A DNA stretch of 64,000 bases. Origin: Sacculina carcini. Lineage: Eukaryota > Arthropoda > Thecostraca > Sacculinidae. The position numbers and the translations under genes are program-made. The notes below the pieces were generated by a model that was not told the origin of the DNA, made no database searches, and worked only from the letters and a program-made list of their open reading frames with translations. Below, piece after piece: positions 21,896 to 32,553 of the stretch. The DNA lies in assembly GCA_916048095.2 (NCBI GenBank), contig OU696578.1, positions 4,384,826-4,448,825 of the forward strand, in the 5' to 3' direction. Numbering within the stretch: the first letter of the stretch is position 1; every line of letters starts with the position of its first letter.

Positions 21896-23655
21896 TTTCT
21901 TAGCCTTTCGATGATCCCATACCCCCAATGGATTGCCGAATATGGTCCATTCCACCTTTATTTGACTGTTCAAATAATTTTAAAAAATCCGATTATTTTC
22001 CAGTATGTTTTCTAAATCCACGAGTATTTTAATTGCTTGAATATATTATACTTTAGATACGGATTACTAGTAAAACTTAGCCATTGATATTTTCAATATT
22101 TATAAGCCATTAATCATTTATGCCAGTGCCCAGAAATCGAGTCCCATACCCCGAAGTGGTATGAAAATCCCCGGTTAAAAACCCCTGTCATAAGTGTCAA
22201 GTTCAAAATCAATCTTTGCCATTTGGTTATATGCTAACACCATCACACATTTATAGAAAAACTGAGTGATTGCGGTGTTATGCTTGTTTACATGTACTGT
22301 TCTCAACATCGTAATTTACAATTAATTGCAGAAAAATTGTGTGCACCGCTGTAAATGTCCTTCGGAACAATAATTGTTGTGACAAATTCATCTACGATTA
22401 ATCATAAACAATGGAAGCGTATTTACTGTTTTATGCCTGTGTGGGCTTATTATATATTCAGTTCATAATATATTCCATTTGCAATTGTATTTGAAGCTTC
22501 TTATGTTGGTAAACCCAAATTATACTCAAATTATACCCAAACTATACTCCAAATACAGCTGTAATTGATGCTACAAGTGAAACAACCACGCGATCCAAGT
22601 CAAAATTGCGTACTTCCCGCTGTATCGGGCCCGAAATCTGCATGTCCAAGGTGGCAGGGTGTAGATATATTTTAGGAAAAATTATTGTCATTTTTGGCTT
22701 TTTCAGGCCATTTTAAGGTGACTTTTTCTATCAAATCCACAGCACACCTACAGCAAATCACTTGCAATACGCGGAAAACTATACGCGTCACTCAACACAT
22801 ACTCCGCGTCTCTCCCCATCGCATTGTGGCGTGCACATCTGTATAGTTTTGTGTTTACTTGTGATTTGTTTTTCGAGTAATTTAATTCCTTTTGATTTGG
22901 TGTAACGTGCATTTTTCTGTTATAACTTTGCGTTACCGTATTTGCGTTGTGTATTTGCGTTGATTTTGCGTGATTCATGTTTCGATGTTTTTTGGTATAT
23001 GCTTTGTGCCTAGTGACTAGCGTTTGCCCGGTGCTAAATTTAATTGGTAAATTTAGAGCATCTGAGAGTGCTGACATTTGCTCACGCACTTAGCAACAGC
23101 GTTTGCAAGCACAGAGCGGAGTCATACCGTATATTTGGTATGCGCACCGGTTCGAGAATTTTCTAGAACCACGCGATTATAGGTCATGTGTGTACGTATA
23201 AAAATGCGCCTGTGTTTCGTATCAATGGCAGATACGCTAAACATTTCGAGTCTGGCAGAGCTACTCTCTGTGTCTCGGTAGCTTGGTGTATTCTGTCACT
23301 CGGGTATTGCACAGCGCTAGAGTGAAGTGGGTATTCCTACTGTTCGCTCACTCGTTGTTGGCCCGCTAAGGCTAATATCACTAGCATTGCTTTAGATAAT
23401 AGCCCGTGGCCCTTTTCAGAGAGTGACTACACCTCTGTCTGGGATTGTCGCCCTTTTCTGCATTTTGTAGTTGCACGTTATTTTACTTGTGTGCACTGGG
23501 CTTACGCAACATTGTTGCTCGCTGAGCGTATTTACACTGTGGCCCGCTGCGCCTATTTTTATTTGTATGTTCTGTATTGTACATGATTTTATGATGTTAT
23601 GTGTTGTTATGTGTTGTTATGTATGTATTGTTATGTGTTGTTATGTACTGTTAAT
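21896..23655. repeat. Repeat unit R, copy 2
   Basis: Colinear with 62297-63954 throughout and with 12450-13943 over its left part. It has a MITE-like left part, the short minisatellite, the conserved minus-strand frame (22748-23077) and the heat-shock promoter, and ends in a TTATGTGTTG-type tandem tract (23597-23650). It directly abuts duplication unit B at 23656. No established gene. Confidence 0.88.
23150..23204 (+). promoter_or_regulatory. Heat-shock element plus TATA box (copy 2)
   Basis: The same four-pentamer HSE (23150-23169) and TATAAAAA (23197-23204) as at 13755. Predicted transcription runs rightward toward the Q-rich gene unit, antisense to that gene. Confidence 0.7.
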
Positions 23656-24208
23656 GTATGGTAATATATAATTGAAACTACAGCATCTGTGTTGCTTTTG
23701 GCGAAGTTAGCCAGTAGCACAACAACATTTTCCAGTACAATTTCTGCTTTTTTATTGAGCTACTACGCCATCACCGCAACAGCCAATCAAAATCCAGCAA
23801 AGCGAACCAAACAAGCACGCCAACGCACACAAACAACAACAATAATAAACTAACATAAATCGCCAAACCAAAACATCACCTTCTAAATTATTCATACAAA
23901 CACACACGCACGCACACAGAGCACGCACGTACACACACATAACAGTATAGATATATAGCGCCGGCTATAGTCATACGCTGCGAATTTATAAGGACACCGA
24001 CACTCAATCATATTTGTTACTAGTAATAGATAATAAGTACATATGAAATATATATATAAAATGTAATATTGTTTAGAATTTTACTACGTCTTATTTTGAC
24101 TGGTTTTTAATATATTTTGGTAGTCCTCGTTCAGTCCGTGGGCCTCGTATTTGAAACTCTTGATGTAAACGTATGTCTTTGCACGAGTCTGCGATGTATT
24201 GCTGTATA

Positions 24209-24210
<2 letters not shown>

Positions 24211-24275
<65 letters not shown>

Positions 24276-24292
24276 GGTGGGTGTGTGTGTTA
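24211..24292. repeat. (TG)n microsatellite in copy B
   Basis: Counterpart of 2311-2361 but longer, ending CGGTGGGTGTG. Confidence 0.95.
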
Positions 24293-24481
24293 TTTTGGTG
24301 TGACTCTGTTGTTTGAATGAATTGGTTTTGGAGTCACTGGGTTGTTTTTTACTCGTGAGTGTCACGTGACAAAACGCAATTGGTTTCTAGCTCTCTGATT
24401 GGTCGTAATGGCCATCTCGCCACTGATTGGTCACAACATTTGTTACCGCGGAAAATAAAAACATGAATGCAGAAAGTATTG

Positions 24482-24487
24482 TTTATT
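24482..24487 (-). terminator. Polyadenylation signal AATAAA of Q-rich gene B
   Basis: Minus-strand AATAAA about 205 bases past the stop codon at 24693, at the same place as in copy A. Confidence 0.55.
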
Positions 24488-24692
24488 AATGTTGCGGTTG
24501 AAATCAACATTTAGACGTCAATACTTTCTCAACACCGTGTTACAATGTGCCAAATTCACTCATTCATTCTCAATTCAGCTGGTTACGAATCAACGTCTGC
24601 TGAGTGATAGCGAGTGATATTGAGAATTTCGGCTGTAACACAAGTATATGGCAGCTAGTGGTACGTCAGATGTTGCACGTGACTGATGTTGT

Positions 24693-26771
24693 TCACATGC
24701 CTGTACCAGAACTTGCCAGATGATGTTCTGTGTGGATTAACTGTTCTGGACTATATCTCTGTGGCGGTTCATTAGTGGCCACAGACTGATGAAGGGTGTT
24801 ATATTGTTCATTGACTTGTGGCTGTGTATAACTCTCCAAAGGCTGCGCGTAACAGTTGAACTGTTGCTGGCTTATTTCATCAGTCGGAGCACGGCTTTCC
24901 TGGGGCTGGTCGTAGTGGGAAAATTGCTGTTGGCTGTTTGTTTGGGGAATTCGATAACTGCTCACATTTTGCTGCAAGTAGTTTGACTGTTCGTGATCGT
25001 TTGATTGTGGAGGAGCCGCCAGTTGCTGCACATAATACTCAGTCACAAGTTGATAATTTGCCTCTGGCAATACATAACTTGCCATAGGCTGTACGTAATA
25101 GATGAGCTCTTGTTGGACATTTGTCTGAGGAGACTGGGGCGTCCCCAGAGGCTGCGCCAAGTTGTTATAGCACTGATGTTGTTCACTTGTTTGTGTCTCA
25201 CAAGGACTTTCCGAGGTGTTGCTCAACTGATGTTCATTTGTATGAGGCTGGTCATAGCTGGACATACTCTGCCCGTAACATCCTTGCTGCTGATTATCTG
25301 ACTGTGCTGCTAAATATTCTTCTAGAGAATACACGTAGCAGTTGAACTGCTGCTGAAGGCTTGCTGGTGGCAGCGCATATCCCGCCAGAGACTGTGAGTT
25401 GTAATAGTTGATTTGTTGTTCACTTGTATATGACACATCGTAGTTCTCCTGAGTCTGCTCGTAATTGGTAAACTGTTGTTGCTCGTTGGCTTGTAGCGGT
25501 TCATGAGTAGGAATTGTTTGTTGTATGTAATTGATCTGTTCTGTGTAACTTGTTGATGCTGGCTCAGAGCTTGCTACACTCTGCTCCTGGAAGTTGAGCT
25601 GCTGTTTGATGTTTGTCTGAGATGGTTGATAAGTTCCCAGTGGTTGATTAGTATTGTTGAGCTCCTGTTGGATGTTGTTTTGAGGCAGTTCGTCATTGAT
25701 CACATGTTTTGGTACGTAGCTGGTTTGTTCTGTACCATTTGCCTGTGGCGGTACATCTCCCGCCAGATGGTCCACTTGATAGTTGAATTGTTGATGTTGA
25801 ATCGTCTGTGGTGGAGCGTAATTCTCCAGTGGATAGACATAGCAGCAGAACTGCTGCTCGTAGTTCGCCAAGAGCGGTTCACATCCCGCGAGAGGCTGTG
25901 AGTTGTGATAGTTGAGACTTGTACGTGAATGATCGTAGCTAGCTTGGAGCTGTTCTGAGTGGTAATACTGCTGGTGGTCGTTGGCCTTTGGCAGTTCATT
26001 GCTTGTAACAGGCTGTTGTGCATAGTTGACCTGCTCCGAGTAATTAGTCATTGGTGGTTCATAGCTCTCTACAGGTTGAGCTTGACTGTTGAACTCTTGA
26101 GAGAGGCTTATCTGATATGTTTGGTGATCCCCCAGAGGCTGCTGCAAGTGTTTGAACTGATCTTGACAATAATTTGTCTGCACGTGGGCGTATATCTGTT
26201 CTACATTACCATGCTGAGGAACGGCGCTTGTCAGTTGATGTTCGTAGGAGACTTGTTCTTGATCTTGAACTGTCTCTGCAGTTTCCAAACTTGTCATTGG
26301 TTGAACAAAGTTGGATAACTTTAGCTCACTTTGTTGTTGCTGAGCATAGCTCGCTTGTGGCTGCTCGAAGTGATTGAACTCCTGTTGGATGTTGTTTTGA
26401 GGCAGTTCAGTATTAATTACAGGTTGTGGTACGTATATGGTTTGATCTGTACCATTTTCCTGTGGCGGAGCATATCCCGCCTGAGGCTCCACTTGATAGT
26501 TTAGTTGTTGATGCTCACTGGTCTGTGTAGGAGCGTTGATGTCCAGTGGATTTACGTAGCAGCAGAACTGCTGCTCGTAACAGACCTGTGGGGGAGTATA
26601 TCCCACCAGAGGCTGCACGTAATAATCTGTCACCAGTTGGTAGTTTGCCTCTGGCAATATATATGTTGCCAGAGGTTGTACGTAATAGTACAACGGTGAC
26701 TGGATGTTTTCCAACGGTAGGTTGTAATCTACCATTGGCGGTATGTAGTTGAGAGGCGCATAGAAGGTCAT
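24693..26771 (-). CDS. Gln/Tyr/Pro-rich 21-residue-repeat protein, copy B
   Basis: A 692-codon frame from ATG 26771 to the stop at 24693, the same length as copy A with no indel. By eye the proteins differ at 17 residues (for example K/T near residue 108, P/H near 357, and N/Y near 602), with roughly nine silent changes. That is close to what unconstrained drift would give, yet no stop or frameshift has arisen in a sequence rich in CAA, CAG, TAT and TAC codons, many of which are one change from a stop. Repeat architecture is as in copy A. The Gypsy 3' LTR ends 209 bases upstream of the ATG in the same transcriptional orientation and replaces the native upstream DNA, so this copy may be driven or disturbed by the LTR. 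Confidence 0.62.
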   Translation of the reverse strand: MTFYAPLNYIPPMVDYNLPLENIQSPLYYYVQPLATYILPEANYQLVTDYYVQPLVGYTPPQVCYEQQFCCYVNPLDINAPTQTSEHQQLNYQVEPQAGYAPPQENGTDQTIYVPQPVINTELPQNNIQQEFNHFEQPQASYAQQQQSELKLSNFVQPMTSLETAETVQDQEQVSYEHQLTSAVPQHGNVEQIYAHVQTNYCQDQFKHLQQPLGDHQTYQISLSQEFNSQAQPVESYEPPMTNYSEQVNYAQQPVTSNELPKANDHQQYYHSEQLQASYDHSRTSLNYHNSQPLAGCEPLLANYEQQFCCYVYPLENYAPPQTIQHQQFNYQVDHLAGDVPPQANGTEQTSYVPKHVINDELPQNNIQQELNNTNQPLGTYQPSQTNIKQQLNFQEQSVASSEPASTSYTEQINYIQQTIPTHEPLQANEQQQFTNYEQTQENYDVSYTSEQQINYYNSQSLAGYALPPASLQQQFNCYVYSLEEYLAAQSDNQQQGCYGQSMSSYDQPHTNEHQLSNTSESPCETQTSEQHQCYNNLAQPLGTPQSPQTNVQQELIYYVQPMASYVLPEANYQLVTEYYVQQLAAPPQSNDHEQSNYLQQNVSSYRIPQTNSQQQFSHYDQPQESRAPTDEISQQQFNCYAQPLESYTQPQVNEQYNTLHQSVATNEPPQRYSPEQLIHTEHHLASSGTGM

Positions 26772-26975
26772 GGCTATTGCTGGCGATGACAGATGAAGGA
26801 AATTTGTCGTGAAACAACAAAGCTGTCACTTCAGTCAAATCCACAATACGATTGAATACACAAAGTTCGTTGACCTACCGTTCGATTAAAAACATACAAA
26901 TAACGTGATAGCGCCGCTTAAGATCGCCTGAAATTATTTAGTTTTTTATATTATTTTCGTTAGTTCTTAATTGAG

Positions 26976-26980
26976 GCTAG
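26976..26980. repeat. Gypsy target-site duplication (left)
   Basis: GCTAG immediately before the element; repeated at 31514-31518. It occurs once at the empty site in copy A (5047-5051). Confidence 0.97.
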
Positions 26981-27245
26981 TGTAATATCGAGCGGGCCGA
27001 AGAGACACGATACACACGAGAAACAATATATGCACACGTCAAAGCTCTCACCACAAGTCACCTACAAACCTAGAGCGACCCAGTTATATACCCTCGGTTA
27101 GTTAATGCACACAACCAATCATGCCTACCGGCAATAGACCATTCGCTCGCTACCGGTAACGCCCAACCCATTGCGATCCTATAGTGCACAATCACACTGA
27201 CATTTACAGGGTCCAATAGGTGGCGCCTTATAGCTCTATACTACA
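26981..27245 (-). repeat. Gypsy 3' LTR
   Basis: 265 bp. On the minus strand it starts TGTAGTATAG and ends CGATATTACA. Its downstream edge lies 209 bases upstream of the start codon of Q-rich gene B and faces the same way. Confidence 0.97.
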
Positions 27246-27257
27246 TACCCCCACACT
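27246..27257 (-). other. Polypurine tract
   Basis: On the minus strand, AGTGTGGGGGTA directly precedes the 3' LTR, the expected site of plus-strand DNA priming. Confidence 0.7.
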
Positions 27258-27269
27258 TCAAAGCTTTCC

Positions 27270-30200
27270 CTATGCACTCCGCAATTTAGAGGGCAGCCAT
27301 CGGCGACGTCCTCTCGACGACGGCTGCAGCTCGTACGTGTCCGTCGTTGTCGTCCCGTCGCCTGGCACGTCATGACTGACCGAGGCTGGGCCGTTACGGC
27401 GCCGTGTGCCCTGGTCGGTGTCGACGGTCGTCGGGTCGTGCCACAGGAAGTCGTCGTCATTCACTGCTTCCTTGGCTCTGGCCAACTGAGCCGGATTTCG
27501 CACGCTTCCGTCCTCCAACAGGAACGACGATCCTCTTCTGGCCACAACTTTTTGCGGCGGACTGAAACGCGGAGACATTTTCGGCACTCGTCCCGGAGAA
27601 CGTACATGCACCGCGTCGCCTGGATGGATCTTCGGCTCTCGTGCAGCGTGACGGCGATCGTAATTTTTCTTGTTGCGTCGCTGCTGTCGCTCCACACGTG
27701 TGCGCACGTCTCCAGGCGCACATTGCTTCGTCGTGGCCGGCACTGGCAGAGACAGTCGGATCGCGCGGCCGTGGAGCAGCACTGATGGTGCACAACCCGT
27801 ACTACAGTGCGGGGTGGCTCTATACTGAGCCAGCAGACGCCTGACTCGCTCTCTGAACGCGCCCTTGTGGTGCTCCTGAAGCCACGACTTGAACGTCCTG
27901 TTGAAGCGCTCAACAGCGGCGTTCCCGCGGGGCCAGTAGGCGGCTGATCGCAGGTGTTCAATATCTCGTTGCTTCAGGAACGACTGAAAGTCGCCACCGA
28001 CGAATTGGCGCCCGTTGTCACTGACGATTTGGTCAGGATATCCTTCTCGTGCGAACACGCTGTCGAGAAACTCGATAATGTGTGACGTCTCAGCCGACGG
28101 GGTCATACACACCTCCGCCCACTTTGAGTAGTAATCAACGAGCGTCACCGCGAACCGACAGTCCTCGGGCGCTCTGTCCAGCGGTCCGACGATGTCGACG
28201 CCCAGTTTTGCCCATGGCCGCTCGGGCAATTCATCAGGCTGAAGTGGAGCGATGCGCGTGCGGTTGCACAGTACCTTATCACTCGTTTGACATGCTGCAC
28301 ACCGGTCGACAACCCGCTGAGCGTCGGCGTCCATGCCCGGCCACCACGCCAGGCTACGGAGTAGCTGCTTGGTGCGGACACACCCGTCATGCGCCGCGTG
28401 TGCACGGGATAGATAATCGTCCCGCAACCTTGCTGGCACGACTAATTGATGACCGGCGCGAATGACCAGCTCGCCGTCCACCGACAGTTCGTGACGAATG
28501 GCAAAATACGGCCTGATAGCCGCGCTGCATTGTTTCGCTGCCTCCGGGAACCCTTCCAGAACGTGCCTGCGAAGTGCGACGATGTCCGGGTCTGCACGGC
28601 TCGCGTCACGAACCGCGCTCATCGACAGGCTGGGCTCGTCGTCGTCCAGTGTTGCGATGACGTCATATTCATCGCCGTCGTCCTCGTCACATGCCGAGTG
28701 CGAGCTCGCTGGCGGCAGACGCGACAGTGCATCTGCGCCAGGAATTGACTTGCCTGGCACGTGTTGTACGCTGTATGAGTACGGGATCAATCTCGCTTGC
28801 CATCGGGCGACACGAGCACCCGCACGTCCACTGAAGTTCGCCGACAGAACTGATTTCAGCGCGCTGTGGTCTGTTCGGAGAGTGAAATGGCGGCCCCATA
28901 AAAACATCTTCCACTTTTCAACAGCCAAAACTGCTGCCAGTGTCTCCCGCTCGGTGACTGAATATTTTTGCTCAGCTGGTGACAGCTTACGGCTCCAAAA
29001 CGAGATGATGGCCTCGTTTCCGTCGTCGCCGATCTGAGATAGAACGCCGCCGCATCCCTTCTGACTGGCGTCGGTTGTGACGATCGTCGGTTTCGACGTG
29101 TCGTACCGACGGAGCGGGTCGGCAGAAACAATCAGCTGCTTGACTTTCTCGAACACTTCCTCGTGCTGCTGCATCCATGTAAACGTGGTATTTTTCTTCA
29201 ACAGATCCTGTAGCGGGCTCACAGTGCTGGCGTAGTGCGGAATAAAGTGCGACAGCCAGCCGCACAGTCCTAAAAAGCTGCGCAGTTCTTTGGCGTCTGA
29301 CGGCGCTTGCGCGTCACGAATAGCTCGCAGATGATCGTGTGATGGTGACACGTCACTGCCTGACACACGCAAGCCACAGAACTCAAGCTCGGTCTTCGCC
29401 ACCGCCGATTTGTCGAGGTTTAGCGTCACATTTGCCGCATTTAGCCGATTCATCACCTCACGAAGCCTCCGATCGTGAGTCTCTCGAGTCCGTCCGCAGC
29501 AGACAATGTCATCCAAATAGTGGACACATCCGTCTATTCCGGTCAGCAGCTTGTCCAAGAGTCGTTGGAAAGCCGCTCCCGCGGAGGCGAGACCAAACGG
29601 CACTCGTCGGAATTGAAAGAGTCCTTCGTGAGTGATAAAGGCGGTCATCTGTCGAGACTCCGGGTGAAGCATCATCTGGTGATATGCCGAGCGTAGGTCC
29701 AGTTTTGTGAAGTATGTGCCCTTTAATTGGCACATCAGCTCGGACAGCGTCGGTAAGGGATGCACTTCCGTGATGATTTGACTGTTTGGTCCGCGTAAAT
29801 CGACGCACAGTCGTATGCCGCCAGATTTTCTCCTCGCCACGACGATAGGACTGACCCATTGTGAAGCGTCGGTCTTCTCTATGATCCCTTCGTTCTGCAG
29901 TCGTTGCAGTTCTGCAGATACCTCCGCCCTGACAGAAAGCGGCAGGCGGCGAAGCGGATATGATGTTGGCTGAGCGTCTGGCTTTAACTGAATGCGATGG
30001 CAGAACCCCGCAATGGGCGGCAGACACTCGTCCGTCGCTGTGGCATGGCCGAATACTGCGCTGATGACACCTTCACCAGGTCGTATTGTGAGTCCTAGAT
30101 CAGCCATAGTGGTGAGTCCCAGAAGACCTTCAGTCGAGGCAGTGTCGATCACGTAAAATTCAGAGCGTGCAGTGTGTTCTCCCACCTGTACTGTTGCCGG

Positions 30201-31223
30201 CAGAACACCTACCACGTCCAGCGGTTTCCGACCCACGCCGTAGAGTCGGGTGTCCGTGTGCGTCACTTCCGACCCTTTGAAGAGTGACCTTGCCAGGGGA
30301 AGGCTGAGAATTGAAACACTCGCGCCGGTGTCAACCTGCAGACAGACAGTGGCGGACGTACCATTGCTTACGGTTACAAGCGCATCACACATAATTTTCT
30401 TGCCTGCTGAGGAACACGACAAGATGGTGACGCTCTTTACCGGACGCTTGGTTTTCTTTATGCATTTTGACTGGCACACGGCAGCCCAGTGACCTGTTCG
30501 GCCGCAATTGTTACATTGAGATGTCCTGGCTGGGCAAAACTCGCTGCGTGGCGTTTTGTGATTGCGTCCACAGTGTGTGCACTTACTCTCCAATCGGCTG
30601 GTTGTGCTGGTCGTCTTGCTGGCTGCACCTCGAACGACGTTGGTTTCGCCGATACTTGGATCACGTCCCGGAGCCGTCATGAGCGCTGATTGTCGCCTGG
30701 ATAGCTCAAACGCCTCAGCCGTCTGCAATAGTGAGCTGAGCGTCAACGTTGGATCTTGGAGAAACTTCTCGCGTAGCCGTGGGTGCAGTGTCTGCTCGAC
30801 CACTTGATCACGGATGAGCTCGTCTGTCAACGTTCCGAATCTGCAGTTGGAGGCCAAACTGCGTAGTACAGAGACATAGTCTGCAGTCGTCTCCGTTGCA
30901 AGCTGCTTGCGTTGTCGGAACGCAAAACGCTCGGCAATGACGTTTACTCTCGGGCCGTAGTAAGTTGTCAGTTGTCGCAAGACTTTCTGACTCTCTGTTT
31001 CGTCCTCCCGCTTGCTTTCGGCCGGCAGCGAACGATAAACTCGTCGAGCCTCGGCACCGACACAATGTAGCAGCAGGGCCCGACGTCTGGTGTCTGGGTA
31101 CGACTCGGCACCGATGGCCACCATGTAGTTCTCATAAGAGTACTTCCACTCGTCCCAAGAAACCGTGGGTTTTCCAGGGTGCGGTAGAAACGGTGCAGGT
31201 GCCAGAACACTCTCAGCATTCAT
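27270..31223 (-). CDS. gag-pol: Gypsy Gag-Pol polyprotein (gag, PR, RT, RNase H, IN)
   Basis: A single 1317-codon frame. The frame is open into the LTR, but the ATG at 31223 lies just after the primer-binding site and is the likely start. In order: Gag/capsid (about 1-210); a CX2C-type finger and a canonical knuckle CNNCGRTGHWAAVC (about 217-250); protease with VDTGAS (about 297-302) and GLLGL (about 366-370); reverse transcriptase with LDLRSAYHQ and the catalytic YLDD (569-572); RNase H with TTDAS (about 716-720) and TDHSAL; integrase with an HAAH...CAAC zinc region (about 941-978) and catalytic D1010, D1069 and E1105, the last two separated by exactly 35 residues. All key residues are present. 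The C-terminus has a degenerate GPY/F-like region and no chromodomain that I can see. Gag and Pol in one frame imply processing by the protease alone. The element is probably competent (inference). Confidence 0.96.
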   Translation of the reverse strand: MNAESVLAPAPFLPHPGKPTVSWDEWKYSYENYMVAIGAESYPDTRRRALLLHCVGAEARRVYRSLPAESKREDETESQKVLRQLTTYYGPRVNVIAERFAFRQRKQLATETTADYVSVLRSLASNCRFGTLTDELIRDQVVEQTLHPRLREKFLQDPTLTLSSLLQTAEAFELSRRQSALMTAPGRDPSIGETNVVRGAASKTTSTTSRLESKCTHCGRNHKTPRSEFCPARTSQCNNCGRTGHWAAVCQSKCIKKTKRPVKSVTILSCSSAGKKIMCDALVTVSNGTSATVCLQVDTGASVSILSLPLARSLFKGSEVTHTDTRLYGVGRKPLDVVGVLPATVQVGEHTARSEFYVIDTASTEGLLGLTTMADLGLTIRPGEGVISAVFGHATATDECLPPIAGFCHRIQLKPDAQPTSYPLRRLPLSVRAEVSAELQRLQNEGIIEKTDASQWVSPIVVARRKSGGIRLCVDLRGPNSQIITEVHPLPTLSELMCQLKGTYFTKLDLRSAYHQMMLHPESRQMTAFITHEGLFQFRRVPFGLASAGAAFQRLLDKLLTGIDGCVHYLDDIVCCGRTRETHDRRLREVMNRLNAANVTLNLDKSAVAKTELEFCGLRVSGSDVSPSHDHLRAIRDAQAPSDAKELRSFLGLCGWLSHFIPHYASTVSPLQDLLKKNTTFTWMQQHEEVFEKVKQLIVSADPLRRYDTSKPTIVTTDASQKGCGGVLSQIGDDGNEAIISFWSRKLSPAEQKYSVTERETLAAVLAVEKWKMFLWGRHFTLRTDHSALKSVLSANFSGRAGARVARWQARLIPYSYSVQHVPGKSIPGADALSRLPPASSHSACDEDDGDEYDVIATLDDDEPSLSMSAVRDASRADPDIVALRRHVLEGFPEAAKQCSAAIRPYFAIRHELSVDGELVIRAGHQLVVPARLRDDYLSRAHAAHDGCVRTKQLLRSLAWWPGMDADAQRVVDRCAACQTSDKVLCNRTRIAPLQPDELPERPWAKLGVDIVGPLDRAPEDCRFAVTLVDYYSKWAEVCMTPSAETSHIIEFLDSVFAREGYPDQIVSDNGRQFVGGDFQSFLKQRDIEHLRSAAYWPRGNAAVERFNRTFKSWLQEHHKGAFRERVRRLLAQYRATPHCSTGCAPSVLLHGRAIRLSLPVPATTKQCAPGDVRTRVERQQRRNKKNYDRRHAAREPKIHPGDAVHVRSPGRVPKMSPRFSPPQKVVARRGSSFLLEDGSVRNPAQLARAKEAVNDDDFLWHDPTTVDTDQGTRRRNGPASVSHDVPGDGTTTTDTYELQPSSRGRRRWLPSKLRSA

Positions 31224-31232
31224 ACCTGTTTT

Positions 31233-31246
31233 TATCCTCGTCGCCA
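31233..31246 (-). other. Primer-binding site
   Basis: Two bases after the 5' LTR the minus strand reads TGGCGACGAGGATA, a TGG-starting stretch in the position that pairs with a tRNA 3' end. I could not assign the tRNA with confidence. Confidence 0.65.
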
Positions 31247-31248
31247 AT

Positions 31249-31513
31249 TGTAATATCGAGCGGGCCGAAGAGACACGATACACACGAGAAACAATATATG
31301 CACACGTCAAAGCTCTCACCACAAGTCACCTACAAACCTAGAGCGACCCAGTTATATACCCTCGGTTAGTTAATGCACACAACCAATCATGCCTACCGGC
31401 AATAGACCATTCGCTCGCTACCGGTAACGCCCAACCCATTGCGATCCTATAGTGCACAATCACACTGACATTTACAGGGTCCAATAGGTGGCGCCTTATA
31501 GCTCTATACTACA
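31249..31513 (-). repeat. Gypsy 5' LTR
   Basis: 265 bp, identical by inspection to 26981-27245. It would contain the element's promoter, firing leftward. Confidence 0.97.
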
Positions 31514-31518
31514 GCTAG
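31514..31518. repeat. Gypsy target-site duplication (right)
   Basis: GCTAG, matching 26976-26980. Confidence 0.97.
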
Positions 31519-32553
31519 TATTGAGATATATCTATACCTGTTGTATGAAATAATGTCATTCCATTCTATAGCATTATATCAGTGAATATGTCTTGATAAT
31601 TTTTATTTCATACTACTGTTTATTCAGTTTATTTTGCGATTCTTCTGCATATTTATACGGTAATGTTGCTGGGTTTCGTATGAGTTGGGCATAGAATCAC
31701 ATTAATTAAAGTAATTCAATTTTTTTGGGTATTGAATTGAAATTGATTTATAATTAATTAAATTTCAGGTGTGTGCGTGTGTACAAAATCAAATTTTGAT
31801 TCCGTCAAGCAAATATTTTATTTTTTGAATTCATCAACAAGGTGAAATGGGAAGATTGTCAACGCTGTAATTTGTATGACTGCACTATTTATATACCTTG
31901 ATGATCAAGCAACAGTGAGAGAAGAGCAATAACATTATCTGAACAATACAGATTAACAAACCTCATTAACCCATTAGCCGGCAGTGATCTAAAAATAGAT
32001 CACCAATTTCAACTATTTTTTCTCAGAATTGTTTTTTGATATGATGAATATAATATATTCGTTATAATATTTGCACCTGTGATGAAATGTATTGTAAGGA
32101 GAAATAACGAAGGCACAAACAACAACAATATGGTTTCACAATACACCTGCACGCCCGTGCAGACAAGTCACTAAATACTTCCCCGAAAACCACTTCACAT
32201 TAAACGCAGTAACACCCACACGACACCATCTCATGCACGACACTCCCGATTCATGATAATATCGCTCCGCAATACGCATACACACAAACATACATACACA
32301 TACATATACACACACACTGCACGCGCCACTTCCTTGACCGAACAAGGCAGCTGCAATTCACATATCGGTGCACCCGTACAACATTGAAGCAGGGGGCGCA
32401 ACTACTTGAAACCGCATCACCCGCACTGCCTAGTGCACTGCCACGTGCAGGCTCGCTCAAAACTACAATACTCGCATATACACAAAGTGCAGTATCTGCT
32501 ATTGAGCTCAAACATCCCACGCTCCAAACATCTCACGACACCCTCCGGTTCGT

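Larger units (their letters stand above)
26981..31513 (-). mobile_element. Complete Ty3/Gypsy retrotransposon, recently inserted
   Basis: This 4533-bp element has two 265-bp LTRs that I read as identical, TG...CA termini, a 5-bp target duplication GCTAG, a TGG-starting primer-binding site, a G-rich polypurine tract and one unbroken gag-pol frame. The paralogous copy A has the empty target. Identical LTRs and an intact frame indicate a very recent insertion, after the segmental duplication. It is more GC-rich than its AT-rich surroundings. Confidence 0.97.
23656..32553. repeat. Segmental duplication, copy B (Q-rich gene unit with Gypsy insertion)
   Basis: Colinear with 1755-6073. Removing the 4533-bp Gypsy element and one target repeat restores the copy-A order. 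After the element (31514-32553) it carries only non-coding DNA matching 5047-6073, with a small extra CTAGTGCACTGC-type insertion near 32427. Confidence 0.93.

Noticed and set aside
27372..31369. Multiple frames opposite to the Gypsy gag-pol
   Set aside because: Antisense and out-of-frame shadows; all recognisable motifs are in the one minus-strand frame.
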